Source: Patellaria atrata CBS 101060
Taxonomy: Eukaryota > Ascomycota > Dothideomycetes > Patellariales > Patellariaceae
NCBI GenBank assembly: GCA_010093705.1
Contig: MU006092.1
Location: 626,623 to 690,622 of the forward strand
Length of the DNA: 64,000 bases
Direction of reading: 5' to 3'
In this document: piece by piece, positions 45,524 through 56,630 of the stretch
Numbering within the stretch: position 1 is the stretch's first letter
Layout of the letters: the number at the start of each line of letters is the position of its first letter
The notes under the pieces: generated by a model
Databases searched by the model: none
What the model was told of the DNA's origin: nothing
The model's input: only the letters and a program-made list of their open reading frames with translations
Translations under genes and position numbers: made by a program

Positions 45524-47186
45524 GGGTGAGTGAGGTCGGGGAATTGGGAAAGATAGTGCCCACCACGTGTTTGTTAGACCTGTTGTAAGCTTTATGTGAA
45601 GGGTAAGTGGAACTCTGGCTAGAGATGGCTGTTGGAAAGTACCCTTGATAGCATGGCGAGAGCGAGATATCATCTGGACTTTTGTTTCCACGGTTGACCG
45701 TACTGTAACTATCGCATTCATCCCGAGGTACAGTCCACGTACATCCTCATCTCTGACACCTCATTTCCTGACTCTCAAACTCGCCCAGATATATCAGTTC
45801 AATCCCACCCTTCACAACCCCCAGAGGTGAAATTTGCGGCAGATCCATATCATTCCCTCATCTAGCTGACACGACCGTTCCGTACCCCACGCCCTCAACA
45901 CCATCAACTTCAATCAACCATCAACCTCGTGGGAAAGCCGGACAGGACGTGTGGCGCGGGTCTGGCGGTCTTTCAGCTCACAAACCTCATCCGGGCAATT
46001 TTGTATGGATGAAGCTACGGAGCACGACCCAGACCCAGACCCAGTACGTTCAGGAGATTCGGATGGTTGTGCCGTACTGTTGGGCGGTGTGAGGTTGTTG
46101 TTGGGGGCTGGGCGCTGTTATTACCTTCACGGCCTTGGCCATGATTTGGTTTAGTTCAGTTACGTACCGGAGTAGAGGAGNNNNNNNNNNNNNNNNNNNN
46201 NNNNNNNNNNNNNNNNNNNNNNNNNNNNNNNNNNNNNNNNNNNNNNNNNNNNNNNNNNNNNNNNNNNNNNNNNNNNNNNNNNNNNNNNNNNNNNNNNNNN
46301 NNNNNNNNNNNNNNNNNNNNNNNNNNNNNNNNNNNNNNNNNNNNNNNNNNNNNNNNNNNNNNNNNNNNNNNNNNNGTATGGAGGTAATAAAAGCAGTGGC
46401 AAATAGCTAAGGGATGTAAGCTAGGAAACTGGGTGTCGGAGCGGAAGGGGCGAGGTTTTGATATAGTAGAGGGGAAACGGTGTGGGGAACGATCTCGACA
46501 GCGTCACACATGAAAGGGGAAATCGATGGAGCCAGGGAGACTGATTCTATTCTAGATTGGGTCTGCTCGCGCGAGACGTTGATGCTGCCATACACTGACC
46601 GGCTATGACCTACATATATCTACAAGAAAAGCCGGGATACAAACTCTCCATCAACTTCCCCTACCGTCTGTGGTATATCCGCGCCTCTCGACACTTTCTG
46701 CTGCTGTCTTGCTAGTCGTGATCTTTTCCATTGACGAAAACATAAGAGAAAAGCAAGGGGCTCGTAAGTGGACGGAATGACGTGCAGACACGCAAACACA
46801 CCATCTAATAAAGAATAAACAGAAGCGAATAGGGCTCAAGGTGCTAAGAAATCTGATATCAATAAGAAAGAAATGATAATGACATGAAACTCTTTGGAAG
46901 TCGAAAAAGAAAAGGAGAACGCCGTCTAATGCCCAATATGCAAGCTGTATCGATTAGGTTCCGAACCGCCCCCTCGCCACCCAAAAGCACGCCAGTGTGC
47001 TCCCGCACGTAAACACCGATGAGGTACATGCGTAATAGCATCCCTCTCGCTGGATGATGCGATAAAAAAAAAAAAAAAAAACCCGCAGAAAATATAATCG
47101 TGTCCGCAGAATGCAAAACCACTTTTTCTTTCCCTTTGCACCACTCTACTCATTTATATTATGTCGTAACGGTTGTGTTTTTCTGT
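45524..47186. other. Convergent intergenic region containing an assembly gap
   Basis: About 1.66 kb between the stops of GUT2 and the RGS gene, including 195 N. A poly-A run on the plus strand lies at 47067-47082 near the RGS 3' end. No gene is supported on either side of the gap. Confidence 0.5.
46181..46375. other. Assembly gap (195 N)
   Basis: A run of 195 N. Open frames reported through it are artefacts. The true length of missing DNA is not known from this sequence. Confidence 0.99.
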
Positions 47187-48488
47187 CTAAAACATCCCAC
47201 CCTCTTCCTCCTCCCTCAAGCCACCATGACTTCTCTTCTTCCAGCCAAGCGAGCTTTTCACTTTTTTCCACCCTGGAATATTGACACTACCCGTGCTGCT
47301 CCTGTCTCCCGGTTGACCTCCGTAGACTTCGTTCCTGCTACTTCTTGGGCTGGGTGTTCCACCGCCAAAACCGTATTCGCTTCCTGGAGGTGTTGTTGGA
47401 GGAGTCATCGGACCGTAACTTCGATCCCCGTTTGAAACTACCGAGCCTGAAGAAGACGGTGTCATCCCATCTGATGCATCCGTCATAACAATATCTTGTG
47501 GTTGTGGTGAGGCCGATGACGACGAGTTCGAAGCGTTACTCCGCGCGTGATGCAGAGGAAAATGTGGACGGGTGGAGAAGGTTCGGGTCAAGCCAGAAAG
47601 CGAGTAGGAGAGCGAACTAGGGGCGGAAGCGCGTTGCTGACTATGTGGAGTTGAAGTAGATATTTGAGGTGCCGTTGAAGGGTGCGAATATTCCTGATTC
47701 TGTTGATGGTGGTATTGATACTGTTGCGATGAACTTTGAGAGTAAGATTGCGGCGGAGACCGGTATACCCGTTCATCGTAGGAGCGTGTGTGCGAGTGAA
47801 AGTTCTCGTCGCTGGTATCATACGCAGAGTCTGGATGTGCTGTCTGGGGACATAGACTGTTAAGAAAAGGAACCAGAACAGACTCTTCCATCAATTCGTA
47901 CACCTTCTCTACTGCTGGGGTGAGTGTATCGGGAGGTGGCGGGGAATAGAGATCTGATTGCGAGAGTATCCTATCACGGACGTCTGAAGGTAGGTTGACT
48001 TCCCGCGGGCCATTGGGTGCTATGTATGCTTCTAATAGCCGTCTCCAAAGCATTTTGACGTATTTGCACTCTTCACTAACTGGTGATATTTGTGCTTGCG
48101 GTGATCTTGCGATCATTTTGTTATAGTGTTTTCGGTACCGTGAGGCATCCATTGTGAACTCTAGGGTTTCTAAACAGTGATTTTGTGAGAGATATGCCAT
48201 AAACGCACTCAGCGTCCATGGTGGAGGAGCGGTGTTCGCTAATATTTCGGTGAGGTTCGGTCTCCGAGGACAGTATGGACCGGTAGCGAACGCTGATCTG
48301 GGTATTGCCACGGTCAAGGGCCGTGAATGTGCGTAATGTGAAGAGGAAGACATGCTGGACAGGCTGTCCACGCTCTCGTCGCTGAACGATGCAGACGAGC
48401 GAGGGGATGATTCTGCAGATGATTCGTGGGAATTGGTATTATTGGTGTTTAAAGTGAGGACGGGTGGATCGGATTTCCTCTTTTTCAT
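47187..48488 (-). CDS. rgsB: RGS-domain protein, RgsB/Rgs2-like G-protein regulator
   Basis: Single exon of 433 residues starting MKKRKSDPPVLTLNTNN. A Ser-rich leader is followed by an RGS domain at about 78-225: NLTEILANTAPPPWTLSAFM, YLSQNHCLETLEFTMDASRY, then a ten-residue-scale loop and VNLPSDVRDRILSQ, ending LMEESVLVPFLNSLCP. The rest is disordered, rich in Ser, Gln and Pro, with a basic end (GWKKVKSSLGWKKRSHGG). RGS proteins speed GTP hydrolysis by G-alpha subunits; the short form with the domain near the N-terminus resembles yeast Rgs2 and Aspergillus RgsB, which act on cAMP-linked G-alpha. The symbol is by similarity of layout only. The upstream 5.3 kb is gene-poor and may hold a long regulatory region. 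Confidence 0.8.
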   Translation of the reverse strand: MKKRKSDPPVLTLNTNNTNSHESSAESSPRSSASFSDESVDSLSSMSSSSHYAHSRPLTVAIPRSAFATGPYCPRRPNLTEILANTAPPPWTLSAFMAYLSQNHCLETLEFTMDASRYRKHYNKMIARSPQAQISPVSEECKYVKMLWRRLLEAYIAPNGPREVNLPSDVRDRILSQSDLYSPPPPDTLTPAVEKVYELMEESVLVPFLNSLCPQTAHPDSAYDTSDENFHSHTRSYDERVYRSPPQSYSQSSSQQYQYHHQQNQEYSHPSTAPQISTSTPHSQQRASAPSSLSYSLSGLTRTFSTRPHFPLHHARSNASNSSSSASPQPQDIVMTDASDGMTPSSSGSVVSNGDRSYGPMTPPTTPPGSEYGFGGGTPSPRSSRNEVYGGQPGDRSSTGSVNIPGWKKVKSSLGWKKRSHGGLREEEEGGMF

Positions 48489-49495
48489 AACGTTCCTCCA
48501 GAGATCTCTATAGCTTCGACCGGAAGACGACCTCTTCTGCTCGTGATCAACGCAAGTCCAACGTTGTGTCCGCGCACGGCGGATTCGTGGAGCCAGCTTG
48601 TCCTAGAAAGGGAGAGTGGGGATCGTACAACGTGTGGTGCGAGTTGCAACGGAGAAGCAGTTATAATGTACAGTTCTCTTATTATCGTGACATGGGGAGC
48701 GAGTTTCGTTGTGAGCCCCAAGAGATCCGGAAAGCGGGAAGCTGGTGGTACACGCAAGATACGTCCACAACGGTAACTCGCAATGCTTCACTGCAAAGTT
48801 TGCTTTTGATCGACCGCCAGAATGCAGATTGCAGATTGAAAACGATTCACTGCAGGATCGAGGTCGTGTTTGTGTGTCCTCCAACGCAAGTATATGCCCG
48901 TTTGGTGGAAACTAGCGCTGGACCTATCGTACACGCACGCAATTCCAGAACGCCTGTGAAGGTGATATGCTGTGTGAGTATGCCGGGTGTGCAACAGAAG
49001 GAGAGCTACCCGGATAGATGCAGACGCTTACGCTCAGCGCTCAGCGGTAGACAGTCAACAGGAATCAAGTATGCTAGGGCTATTAATTGATAATGCAGAA
49101 AACCGTGGCAAAGCAACAGGTACGATTAGTGAGCCGTAATTAGGACGTTGAGGCTGAAGCCTGGGTATGTTGGCTGATGTATGCGTCGTGGAAGCGACCG
49201 GTGCGAAACGCGCAGATGGGGTTAGATAGAGACACGAGGCTGAAAAGTCCAATCCCGGGCGCCGGCGGTGATGATGAAGATGATGAGGATGATGCGGCGA
49301 GGTGGGAGATTGTAGTTTTAAGTTGAAAGACAAAGGATGGGTAAGCAGGAAGTAGATAGATTTGTGAGTAGGCGGATGATGATTGATAGTATGTAAGAAA
49401 AGCAGCGAAGCAGTAGAACTACGCTTTCTAAGGGTCCTAGGTACAGTACAGTATGATGAGAGTGTACAGTACAACGGCGGGAAGGGTCCTTCTTT

Positions 49496-49497
<2 letters not shown>

Positions 49498-49569
<72 letters not shown>

Positions 49570-49583
49570 GTATGTGTATGTGT
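49498..49583. repeat. GT dinucleotide microsatellite
   Basis: About 31 uninterrupted GT units to 49560, followed by degenerate TATG/TGTATG units. Confidence 0.97.
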
Positions 49584-50128
49584 GGGGGGTGGATAGCTCC
49601 TTAGGTGTTTGTCCAGAGTATGAATGTAGGTACAGTTCAGTGCTGTAGGTAGGGTAGTTGTGAGGAAGAATGATAATGGAAGAATGCCAACAGAATAATA
49701 ATGCAGTGTGGTGACCAGGGAAGAAACAGCGAACAGAGAGCGAGCAAAGGAAGAGTAGAGTGCCTCACAGTGCCTGGGTGATCATTGATTGAAGCGTCAA
49801 GGCGTGGAGAGTTGTGAGACACTAAAGAGACAACAACCTAAACCCAAGCCAACCCAAAGAAAGCACAAGCCGCAGTCAAGCCCTTGAACCGACCGGGCTT
49901 GGTGTCTTTGGCTCTTCTTGCTGTGTGTTCTAGCGTGCTTCGAAAATCCTTTGCTGCTTTGCCAGACTCAAGTACAGATACAGCACAAGTGTACGACAGC
50001 TTTTTTAAGGCGGTACAGTAACCCACGAGTACCACTGCTAACTGCGCTACAGTACTTAGTCCAACCATCTATAAGATCATAGCAGCCGATTATTGGATGT
50101 AAGGATATCAGACAGCGCAGATTGCACC

Positions 50129-50172
50129 CCTATCAGTTTCCTATCAGCTTCCTATCAGCTTCCTATCAGAAC
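50129..50172. repeat. Four copies of an 11-bp tandem repeat
   Basis: Four head-to-tail copies of CCTATCAGCTT, the first and last with one or two changes. Confidence 0.85.
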
Positions 50173-53100
50173 TTCCCATGCCGGTGCTAACTGGTGTTAC
50201 GATGGGGTGTGGTTGGGGGGCCCTGAGTTACGGGGATGATGACGATGTATGGGTTTAAGGGGGGAAAGAGAAGAACAGTATAGAAGCTGCTAGGAAGCCA
50301 AAAACATGCAATTCCCCGTCGAAAAGAAGAAGATTCTGCGGATCTTGTGGCAGGTTGCGAGTTACGCCCCGTTCGACTAAAGCTATCCATGATCCCCATC
50401 TGCCATCATTCTCCAATTTCTCCAATTTCTTCCTCAGAAAGTCTTGTCGAATCTTGTCTGAAAGCGTTGCCGCTTTACGCTGATCTTGACGCTAGAGCGC
50501 CCGCAGAAGGCCAGTCGACGCCTCAAAGAACATTCTTCCATACATTCTTCCACAAGGCTCGACATATCAGCCCCTTTTCGGTTTAGCCCCTTCCGCACCA
50601 CTCCTTTGGCTCCTGGTGCCCCATCTCACCCATCTCACCCATCTCACTTCATGATAGGCTTGGATTTCGGCCAGTTGGCAAGCAAGCACTTGACTGGCAA
50701 AGCAAAGATGGACCGTGCCTCAGCATCATGCCAGCAAGCCACTCGATTTTGACTCGATTTCCACTCCAATGATCCCAGGAGCCTTGCCTGCTGACCGCCG
50801 TGGCCTCCCGTAGGAGAACAGCGTTGGACCTGGCAAAAAGAACGCTGGGAATCTCGCATCGTTTGTCCTTATTGCCCCCTATCAGCTTTCGTCTTTGCTG
50901 ACTAGTTCCGTAATCGTCTGAAATGTGAAAAGCGCCCCCCCTCTCACTTTGCAGAAATCCAAGATCCCCCCCTCTTCGCCAGTAGTAACCGCGCGGGCGG
51001 TGGGTATCAGTACGGTATGGTACAGTACGAAGTTCTGCATCCGATTTACAATCATCTTTAGAACCCCTTTCGAGTGTCCGCTCTCCTGCAGATTGTTCAA
51101 TAACTTCAAACTTTCTACTGTATCCCAAGCGGAGAAGTCACCGTGTACTTTGACAACAATAATAATGCTCCTCCTCATCTAAGGTGGAGCGCCGCAAACA
51201 AGTCCCACACAATAGCATGCCGTGGGAAGGTTTCATTGTCTGGTAGAGCCTCCAGGTGGTCCTGGTGCCTGCATCAACATCTTAATATGCGCTTTGATGG
51301 GCAGCAATTAACATCCAAGGAGGCGGACCCACGGTTCGCTTTGTCCTCATAATCTACAGTCAATAATATGTCTCATACGAGCAATAATGCATATGAGCCC
51401 GTAGATGCTTGAGCCATCGAGGTACAAGGGCAGATGCACCTTTTTTTTTTTTTTTGAGCCTTTGAGGCCTTAAGGAATGATGCCATCAGCTTTGCTGGAG
51501 ACAATGACCAGGGGAAGAGGGGCATCCGTCCAACAGGGAGCTCACGCACCCTATGGAGTGGGAATTTTTGAGCAACCACTGCACACGCTCAGATGCCGAC
51601 CCCACATATGCAAAATCATGCTCCTAACCATGCTTGCCTTTGCATGTGAAGGAGCTCGATTGGGCCAGCAGTAGGTAAGAGCCAGCAATAAGAACAATAA
51701 GCACCTAAAGGAAGCAAAAGTTGAGAAGTAGTAGCAGTAGTGTGTATGTGTGCCGAAGTATGTGTTGTAGCCGTAAGTCGTTAGCTCGACTTGTTTGTCG
51801 ACTTGCTGTACAGTAGATCCAAATGACGGTGTTGCTAATAGGGCGTACTGTATAAGGTCATGCGTAATAGCGCTTCCGTGATCTTCAATAATAACACTGC
51901 TCCACAAAACTTGCGTTGATCAAGCCGTAAATCTTAAAGGCTGGCTTCGAACACCGCCCAAGACAAGCGAGTCGAAACAGCGCAGATTCGCAGAAAGCAC
52001 GACAGATTCGCCCACATAACTCCCCTTCTGTGACTCCCCCTTGCCCACATATCTGCGGACGATCTCTTGGATCCTGATGAATCCACCAGAGTTCCACACG
52101 CGCCCTTACCCCAAACCGTCGAGTAGTGGGTTTGTGGACTTTTAACGCTTGGATGGGCTTAAGTTCGAAGTTGGCCAACAACAACTTCACAAGTCCTCCA
52201 CATCTCTGTCATGAGAGTGTTCGGATGCAACAACTTACATTTCCACCTGCAGACGCGCGCTTGTGGACCTTCCTAAAGGGCAAAGAAACCCAGACTCTCG
52301 ACTCGCCTAAAATCGCAGGACGGATCTTTGGGAATGGGCCGCTGAAGGAGACATGAATGGGGTTTCTGGTTGCTAAACGTCAACAGGTGCGCCCCTCGCT
52401 GGCGGAAAGCCCAAGTCGAACTAGGTCAAGCCAATTATGCCAGTTTGCGCGATCTCACAGCAGACGGAGGAATGCTTGCGCTCGAACTATTAATGCCTGT
52501 GCAGTATACTGTACAGTACTCTGCTCTATCTGTACTTAGTGTCGCTCCCTCGTTGCTTAGGCTGCATTATTCAGTGCGTTCGGTGTGTTAACTTGCTACC
52601 ATTATTGATGACACGACTCACACGAGAGCTGGCTGCTGTAAGGCCACGAGAAGGCGGCGCACGTTCAATCTCATCCTCGCTCCTCGCTCCTCGGCATCCC
52701 TAATCCCTATGATCCCATAATCCTTCCCTCACCCTAGTCCATGCAAAAGAATTTTTCTAGAACATTGCCACTTCCAGCTGGCATCAAGCTCGGCGGCGTG
52801 CCGGGCGTCGTACTGGGCTTGGAGTCAGAGCGGTGGAGTCAAGGGAATGGTCCTAGTGGTGGATTTCATTTCATAATCCATGGCGTGGCAAGGCCACACC
52901 CGTTCTCCGATAAGTTATGGGGGCCAGCTGTGCCGATCCCGTATGACAAGCGTGACAGGCACAACGGTTAGCAAGCCAGAAGGTCTGAACGTGCCGTGCC
53001 TACTTGCTTTTCTGGCCCTTCTTCTTCGCTTCACTCCGTCTTCTTTAACCAATCTCACCACACCGACCACGCTTCTTGTCATTTTGTTATAGCCTTTACT

Positions 53101-53746
53101 GTCCGATGTTTCCGTCAGAAATAGAAACCGGCACAAGCGAGGGACCGAGCGAAGAGCCGCACCTTGTCGAAAACGCCAAACCATTAGCAACATCCATCGC
53201 GGTAATATGGTTGCAAAACCTGCAAAGCGGTCAAGGAACAGGTGACCATCGTATCATTATCCCACACCAATTCCGTAATAACGTGTAGAATCTACTCACC
53301 TCCTAACCTCTTGCGTGACCATTCGATACCACCCTCCCGGCCTAAATCCGCCCCAAAGGAAAGACAAAAAGAGTTTTCTTAAACGTGTCGGACAAATTCA
53401 ACGAAAAGAGACATTGAGAATTCATCTCATCAAATTCTGTCCCATTATTGTGGGAATTTTTCAATTTAGAACCCTTGGACTACACGTCCCGTCTATCGCC
53501 GCTATATTGTTCCCGGTCCTAGTGTTACAGCGGTGAAGTCTGCGCAGATTAGCCTACATAACGACGTTAATCAACAACATAAGGTCAAAAAGATGACCAG
53601 ACGCGCCAAGTCGAATCACTCTAGAAAGCTTAATATACAGTCGGCACCTGTCTTGGGGTCGGCCGATTGAGTGGGTTGCTTGAAGATTTTGGATTGATAT
53701 GTCTTGTATCAAAAGCTTATACTAGCAATATAGCTATTGCCATCTA

Positions 53747-55498
53747 TCAATCTTTTCTTAATTCATGCATTGCTTCGGGGCCAATTGACCTCGAATCAAT
53801 CTTTCCTAGTTCCAAACGGCAGCCGGATGAGGTCTCCAATGCTGCAATATCAAGATCCCAACCGGCTTCCTTGAGCTGGCGCGCATAGTCTGCAAATTCT
53901 ATAGACGTCTCTTTCAATGTTGTCCGGAGATCGGACAAAATCTCAAAGCATCCTAAACTTGCATCTCGTGGCTTTTTTCCGTCCATTGAGAGGTGTCTTG
54001 AAGCTCGCCAAGCCACGTGAAGGGCGTGAGTCCAGGCTTTGAGATGTGTGTCTGCGCTGCAGCCATTCTTCAACACTATGTAGGCCGAGCTATGCATCTC
54101 GTCGTACCATAAAACGTATTCTTCTCTCTCAAATATCTCCATCAACGTAGCGATCTCTTTCTGGTGTACCTGTATAGATCCAGTCCTTTCGTGGCTGTCG
54201 CCTAGGCACCGCAGAATCGTATGAAAGCTCACTCCAATCTTGCAATTGCCTATAATAGCATGATTCTTCCACCGGAGAGCCCCGTCTCGTTCGAATATGC
54301 GTTCTTTCCGTGCAACTTCTTGAGGTGCAAGTACTTCGCCGTCCTCAATCAAGTAAGATAGAACGAGATTGGCACGTTGGCGATTCAATGATCGCATACT
54401 GACAGCACGTACAGCTGCATAGTTCATAGCCAGATGAGTAGTAAGCAGTATCAGTAGCGTCAGCCATGTCGTAGTCTTCGTTGTTATCCTTGACACAACT
54501 AAACTCCCAACCTAGAATTCTGTAAGCAGATGTCAGCTTCGCAAATCAGGAATCATACCAACATGCCCAAAAGAGAGATCACTGTTTCTTGACTTGAATC
54601 TTTCTGCAATAGCAAGTCGGCGTTAGCATGCCGATAGTTCGCCTAAAGTCCGCGGCCATATGCGGGTGTCCTAGTATGTCTCCGGGCTGACTCACTGCGT
54701 TCAATTCACCAAGGTTCCCCCGAAGGGCAAAGTGCGCAGAGAGTGTCGCCTTTGATGATCCCGCTGCAACTGCACACAATGCTCTCAGGGCACTCGAAAA
54801 GCTGAGCACGACTACGCGTGCATATTTGGGGAACGCTGGGGACAAGCAGTCGAGAATCATTGCCGTATCGTTAAAGATGTCCGCAGCAAAACGATACGTC
54901 TTACATTCTGGCTCCAGAGCAGTTCCCAGCCTGTGCGCGAAGACAATAGTGGCTATACGGCCCATCGACTCTTGCACAACATTGAGAAGTAGAGCTGCGG
55001 TGGGCGTAGCGTTGGCATCGCCGACACCAACACCTAAGCAACATTAAGTAGAGAAACCCAGTGGGTTTGGAGTAAACACCTTCTAACACTGCCCGTGCTG
55101 ACAGAAGGCCTGCTATCGAGCTTGAGAACGCTTGGAGTGAATCCTGTAGAGAGGTCAATGCTTATATCCCGAGGGAATGCGGGTGACGTCGAACGTAAAT
55201 CTGATACCTTCAGACAGTTAGTAGGATTCTAAAGGATCGATGACGTGGATTAAAATACTCTATATAGTCCGAGCTCACACTCTGGGGATACCCAGCTGGT
55301 AAGAAAACATCGAGAAGTAACTGAAATGTTGATTTGGAGCTTTTTGATTGCTGTTAAGAGATTAGATTGTCGCGACTTGGTGCATGTCCACATTCTACAT
55401 ACGATCAAGTCCACTCTTGCCTTGATATCCTTCGCGAATGTTGATTCCACATAAGTTGCTGTAAGGTTACCAGCTTCGTCGAATTCACGGGCCTCCAT
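53747..55498 (-). CDS. RUS-family (DUF647) membrane protein
   Basis: Seven exons (55498-55403, 55350-55259, 55207-55195, 55143-55080, 55033-54696, 54603-54559, 54511-53747) join in frame to 470 residues; an in-frame ATG ten codons upstream is an alternative start. Family blocks appear in order: DEAGNLTATYVES, VFLPAGYPQSVSSDYIEYQI, YDSLQAFSSSIAGLLSARAV, EGVGVGDANATPTAALLLNV, VQESMGRIATIVFAHRLGTA, FAADIFNDTAMILDCLSPAF, VAAGSSKATLSAHFALRGNL, AKDSSQETVISLLGML. Several hydrophobic helices follow (TTWLTLLILLTTHLAMNYAA). Plant RUS proteins act in UV-B and auxin responses and the human relative is RUSF1; the molecular role is unsettled. Exon 3 is only 13 nt and encodes part of EYQIY; its flanking introns are 51 nt each. 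The model is well supported by the unbroken family blocks. Confidence 0.9.
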
Positions 55499-56630
55499 GA
55501 CTGATGATGTGTGTTGAAAGTTAGACATGTTGCGCTTCGCGTAGATAGAGGATGCACGCCTCCGAACGCGTTGTCACGAGCAAGTCTAGCTTGACCGAAC
55601 ATTCGTACTCATAGTGGCAAGAAAATTGATCAGGCAATCAAACAGGGCTTTGAGAGTCCTTTGTAAATTCAAGAATTAGATTGAAGGACTGTCTTTCATC
55701 TGGGAGTCAAATGAAAGCTGCTTCTAAATCTGTTAGTTCTCGTCAATCAACCTCTTTCTTAATGCAGATGTCTATAGAGCAATGCCCTATCTTACTCTCT
55801 AGGAATTCTTCTAACACAAGGGTAAGAGACTAAATGGGTCGATATATCATTTCGTGTAGCATTCGATTCTTCATCCTATCTAGAACTGATCTTTCAACAA
55901 TACCGCCGCTTCTGGACACGTACCAAGATCAACGAGATCCAAGAACACAATGTACGTAATATAATATAGTCCATTCACTGAGTGAAACTTGCCAGCTGAT
56001 CATTTACCATATGAACTTAAAACTGCGTCCACTGCTCCACCGGGACTTTCCAGTGCCCCTGAATGACGACTGCTTATTTACAATTCACATATTTAAAGAT
56101 GTTTGTCACGGATAGTACTCTTACTTCCGTTTGATATTTCATAAAGTCATCTTCTCCCAGACGGATTCCGGTCAGGCCCACCGTGACGTCATTTTGAGAC
56201 GAATATTTTGTTCTAAAGCCTTTGAAGTGAAGCTCGAGTCTCTGTCCCCGTGCTTGATGACACCCCAGCCGTTCGCAGGTAAGACATTGCCTAGGGAAGA
56301 TCCGATGTGCTACCTTACTGTAGTGATACTGTACTGACCTGCCATGGCGCTAGTGTGGGGCCGTTGCGCTAGAGCATTAGCCTCCATTATATATGTAAAC
56401 GGGATCTGGGATCGACAGTCAGCTCTCCCGAACCCATGGAATAATAACAAAGTAGCATCGGCGGATTTAGAGCAGGCATCCTCGGCCTCATTGATATAGA
56501 GGTTAGCATCGGCTATAATCATATGTAGCTTCATGGAGACATTTATTGGAATTCGGCCGAGAAATGTATCATAACAAAAATGCCATGTCGCCGAAAGTGG
56601 AATGTTATCCATAGCACTGTTGTGTAGTAC
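55499..56630. other. Region between RUS-family gene and ALG11
   Basis: About 1.1 kb upstream of the RUS-family gene and downstream of ALG11. Open frames that look partly coding occur on the plus strand at about 55826-56100 and on the minus strand at 56130-56612, but they overlap or conflict and match no family I recognise. They are treated as a finding, not as genes. Confidence 0.35.

Larger units (their letters stand above)
48489..53746. other. Gene-poor block of 5.3 kb
   Basis: Between the RGS start and the 3' end of the RUS-family gene. It has a long GT run, an 11-bp tandem repeat, and a high density of TACTGTA/TACAGTA motifs (49440-49474, 50011-50020, 50047, 51009-51030, 51806, 52501-52524). 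The open frame at 48566-49090 is antisense to the likely RGS leader and shows no domain. No transposon coding remnant or structural RNA is recognised. Confidence 0.5.

Noticed and set aside
44672-45721. 349-codon frame on the minus strand
   Set aside because: Antisense to the GC-rich third exon of GUT2; the Arg/Pro/Leu-rich product has no domain.
46135-46410. Open frames through the N run
   Set aside because: They exist only because N codons are not read as stops.
48566-49090. 174-codon frame on the plus strand upstream of the RGS gene
   Set aside because: No domain, no splice-linked continuation and no signal peptide; it overlaps the likely RGS promoter and leader.
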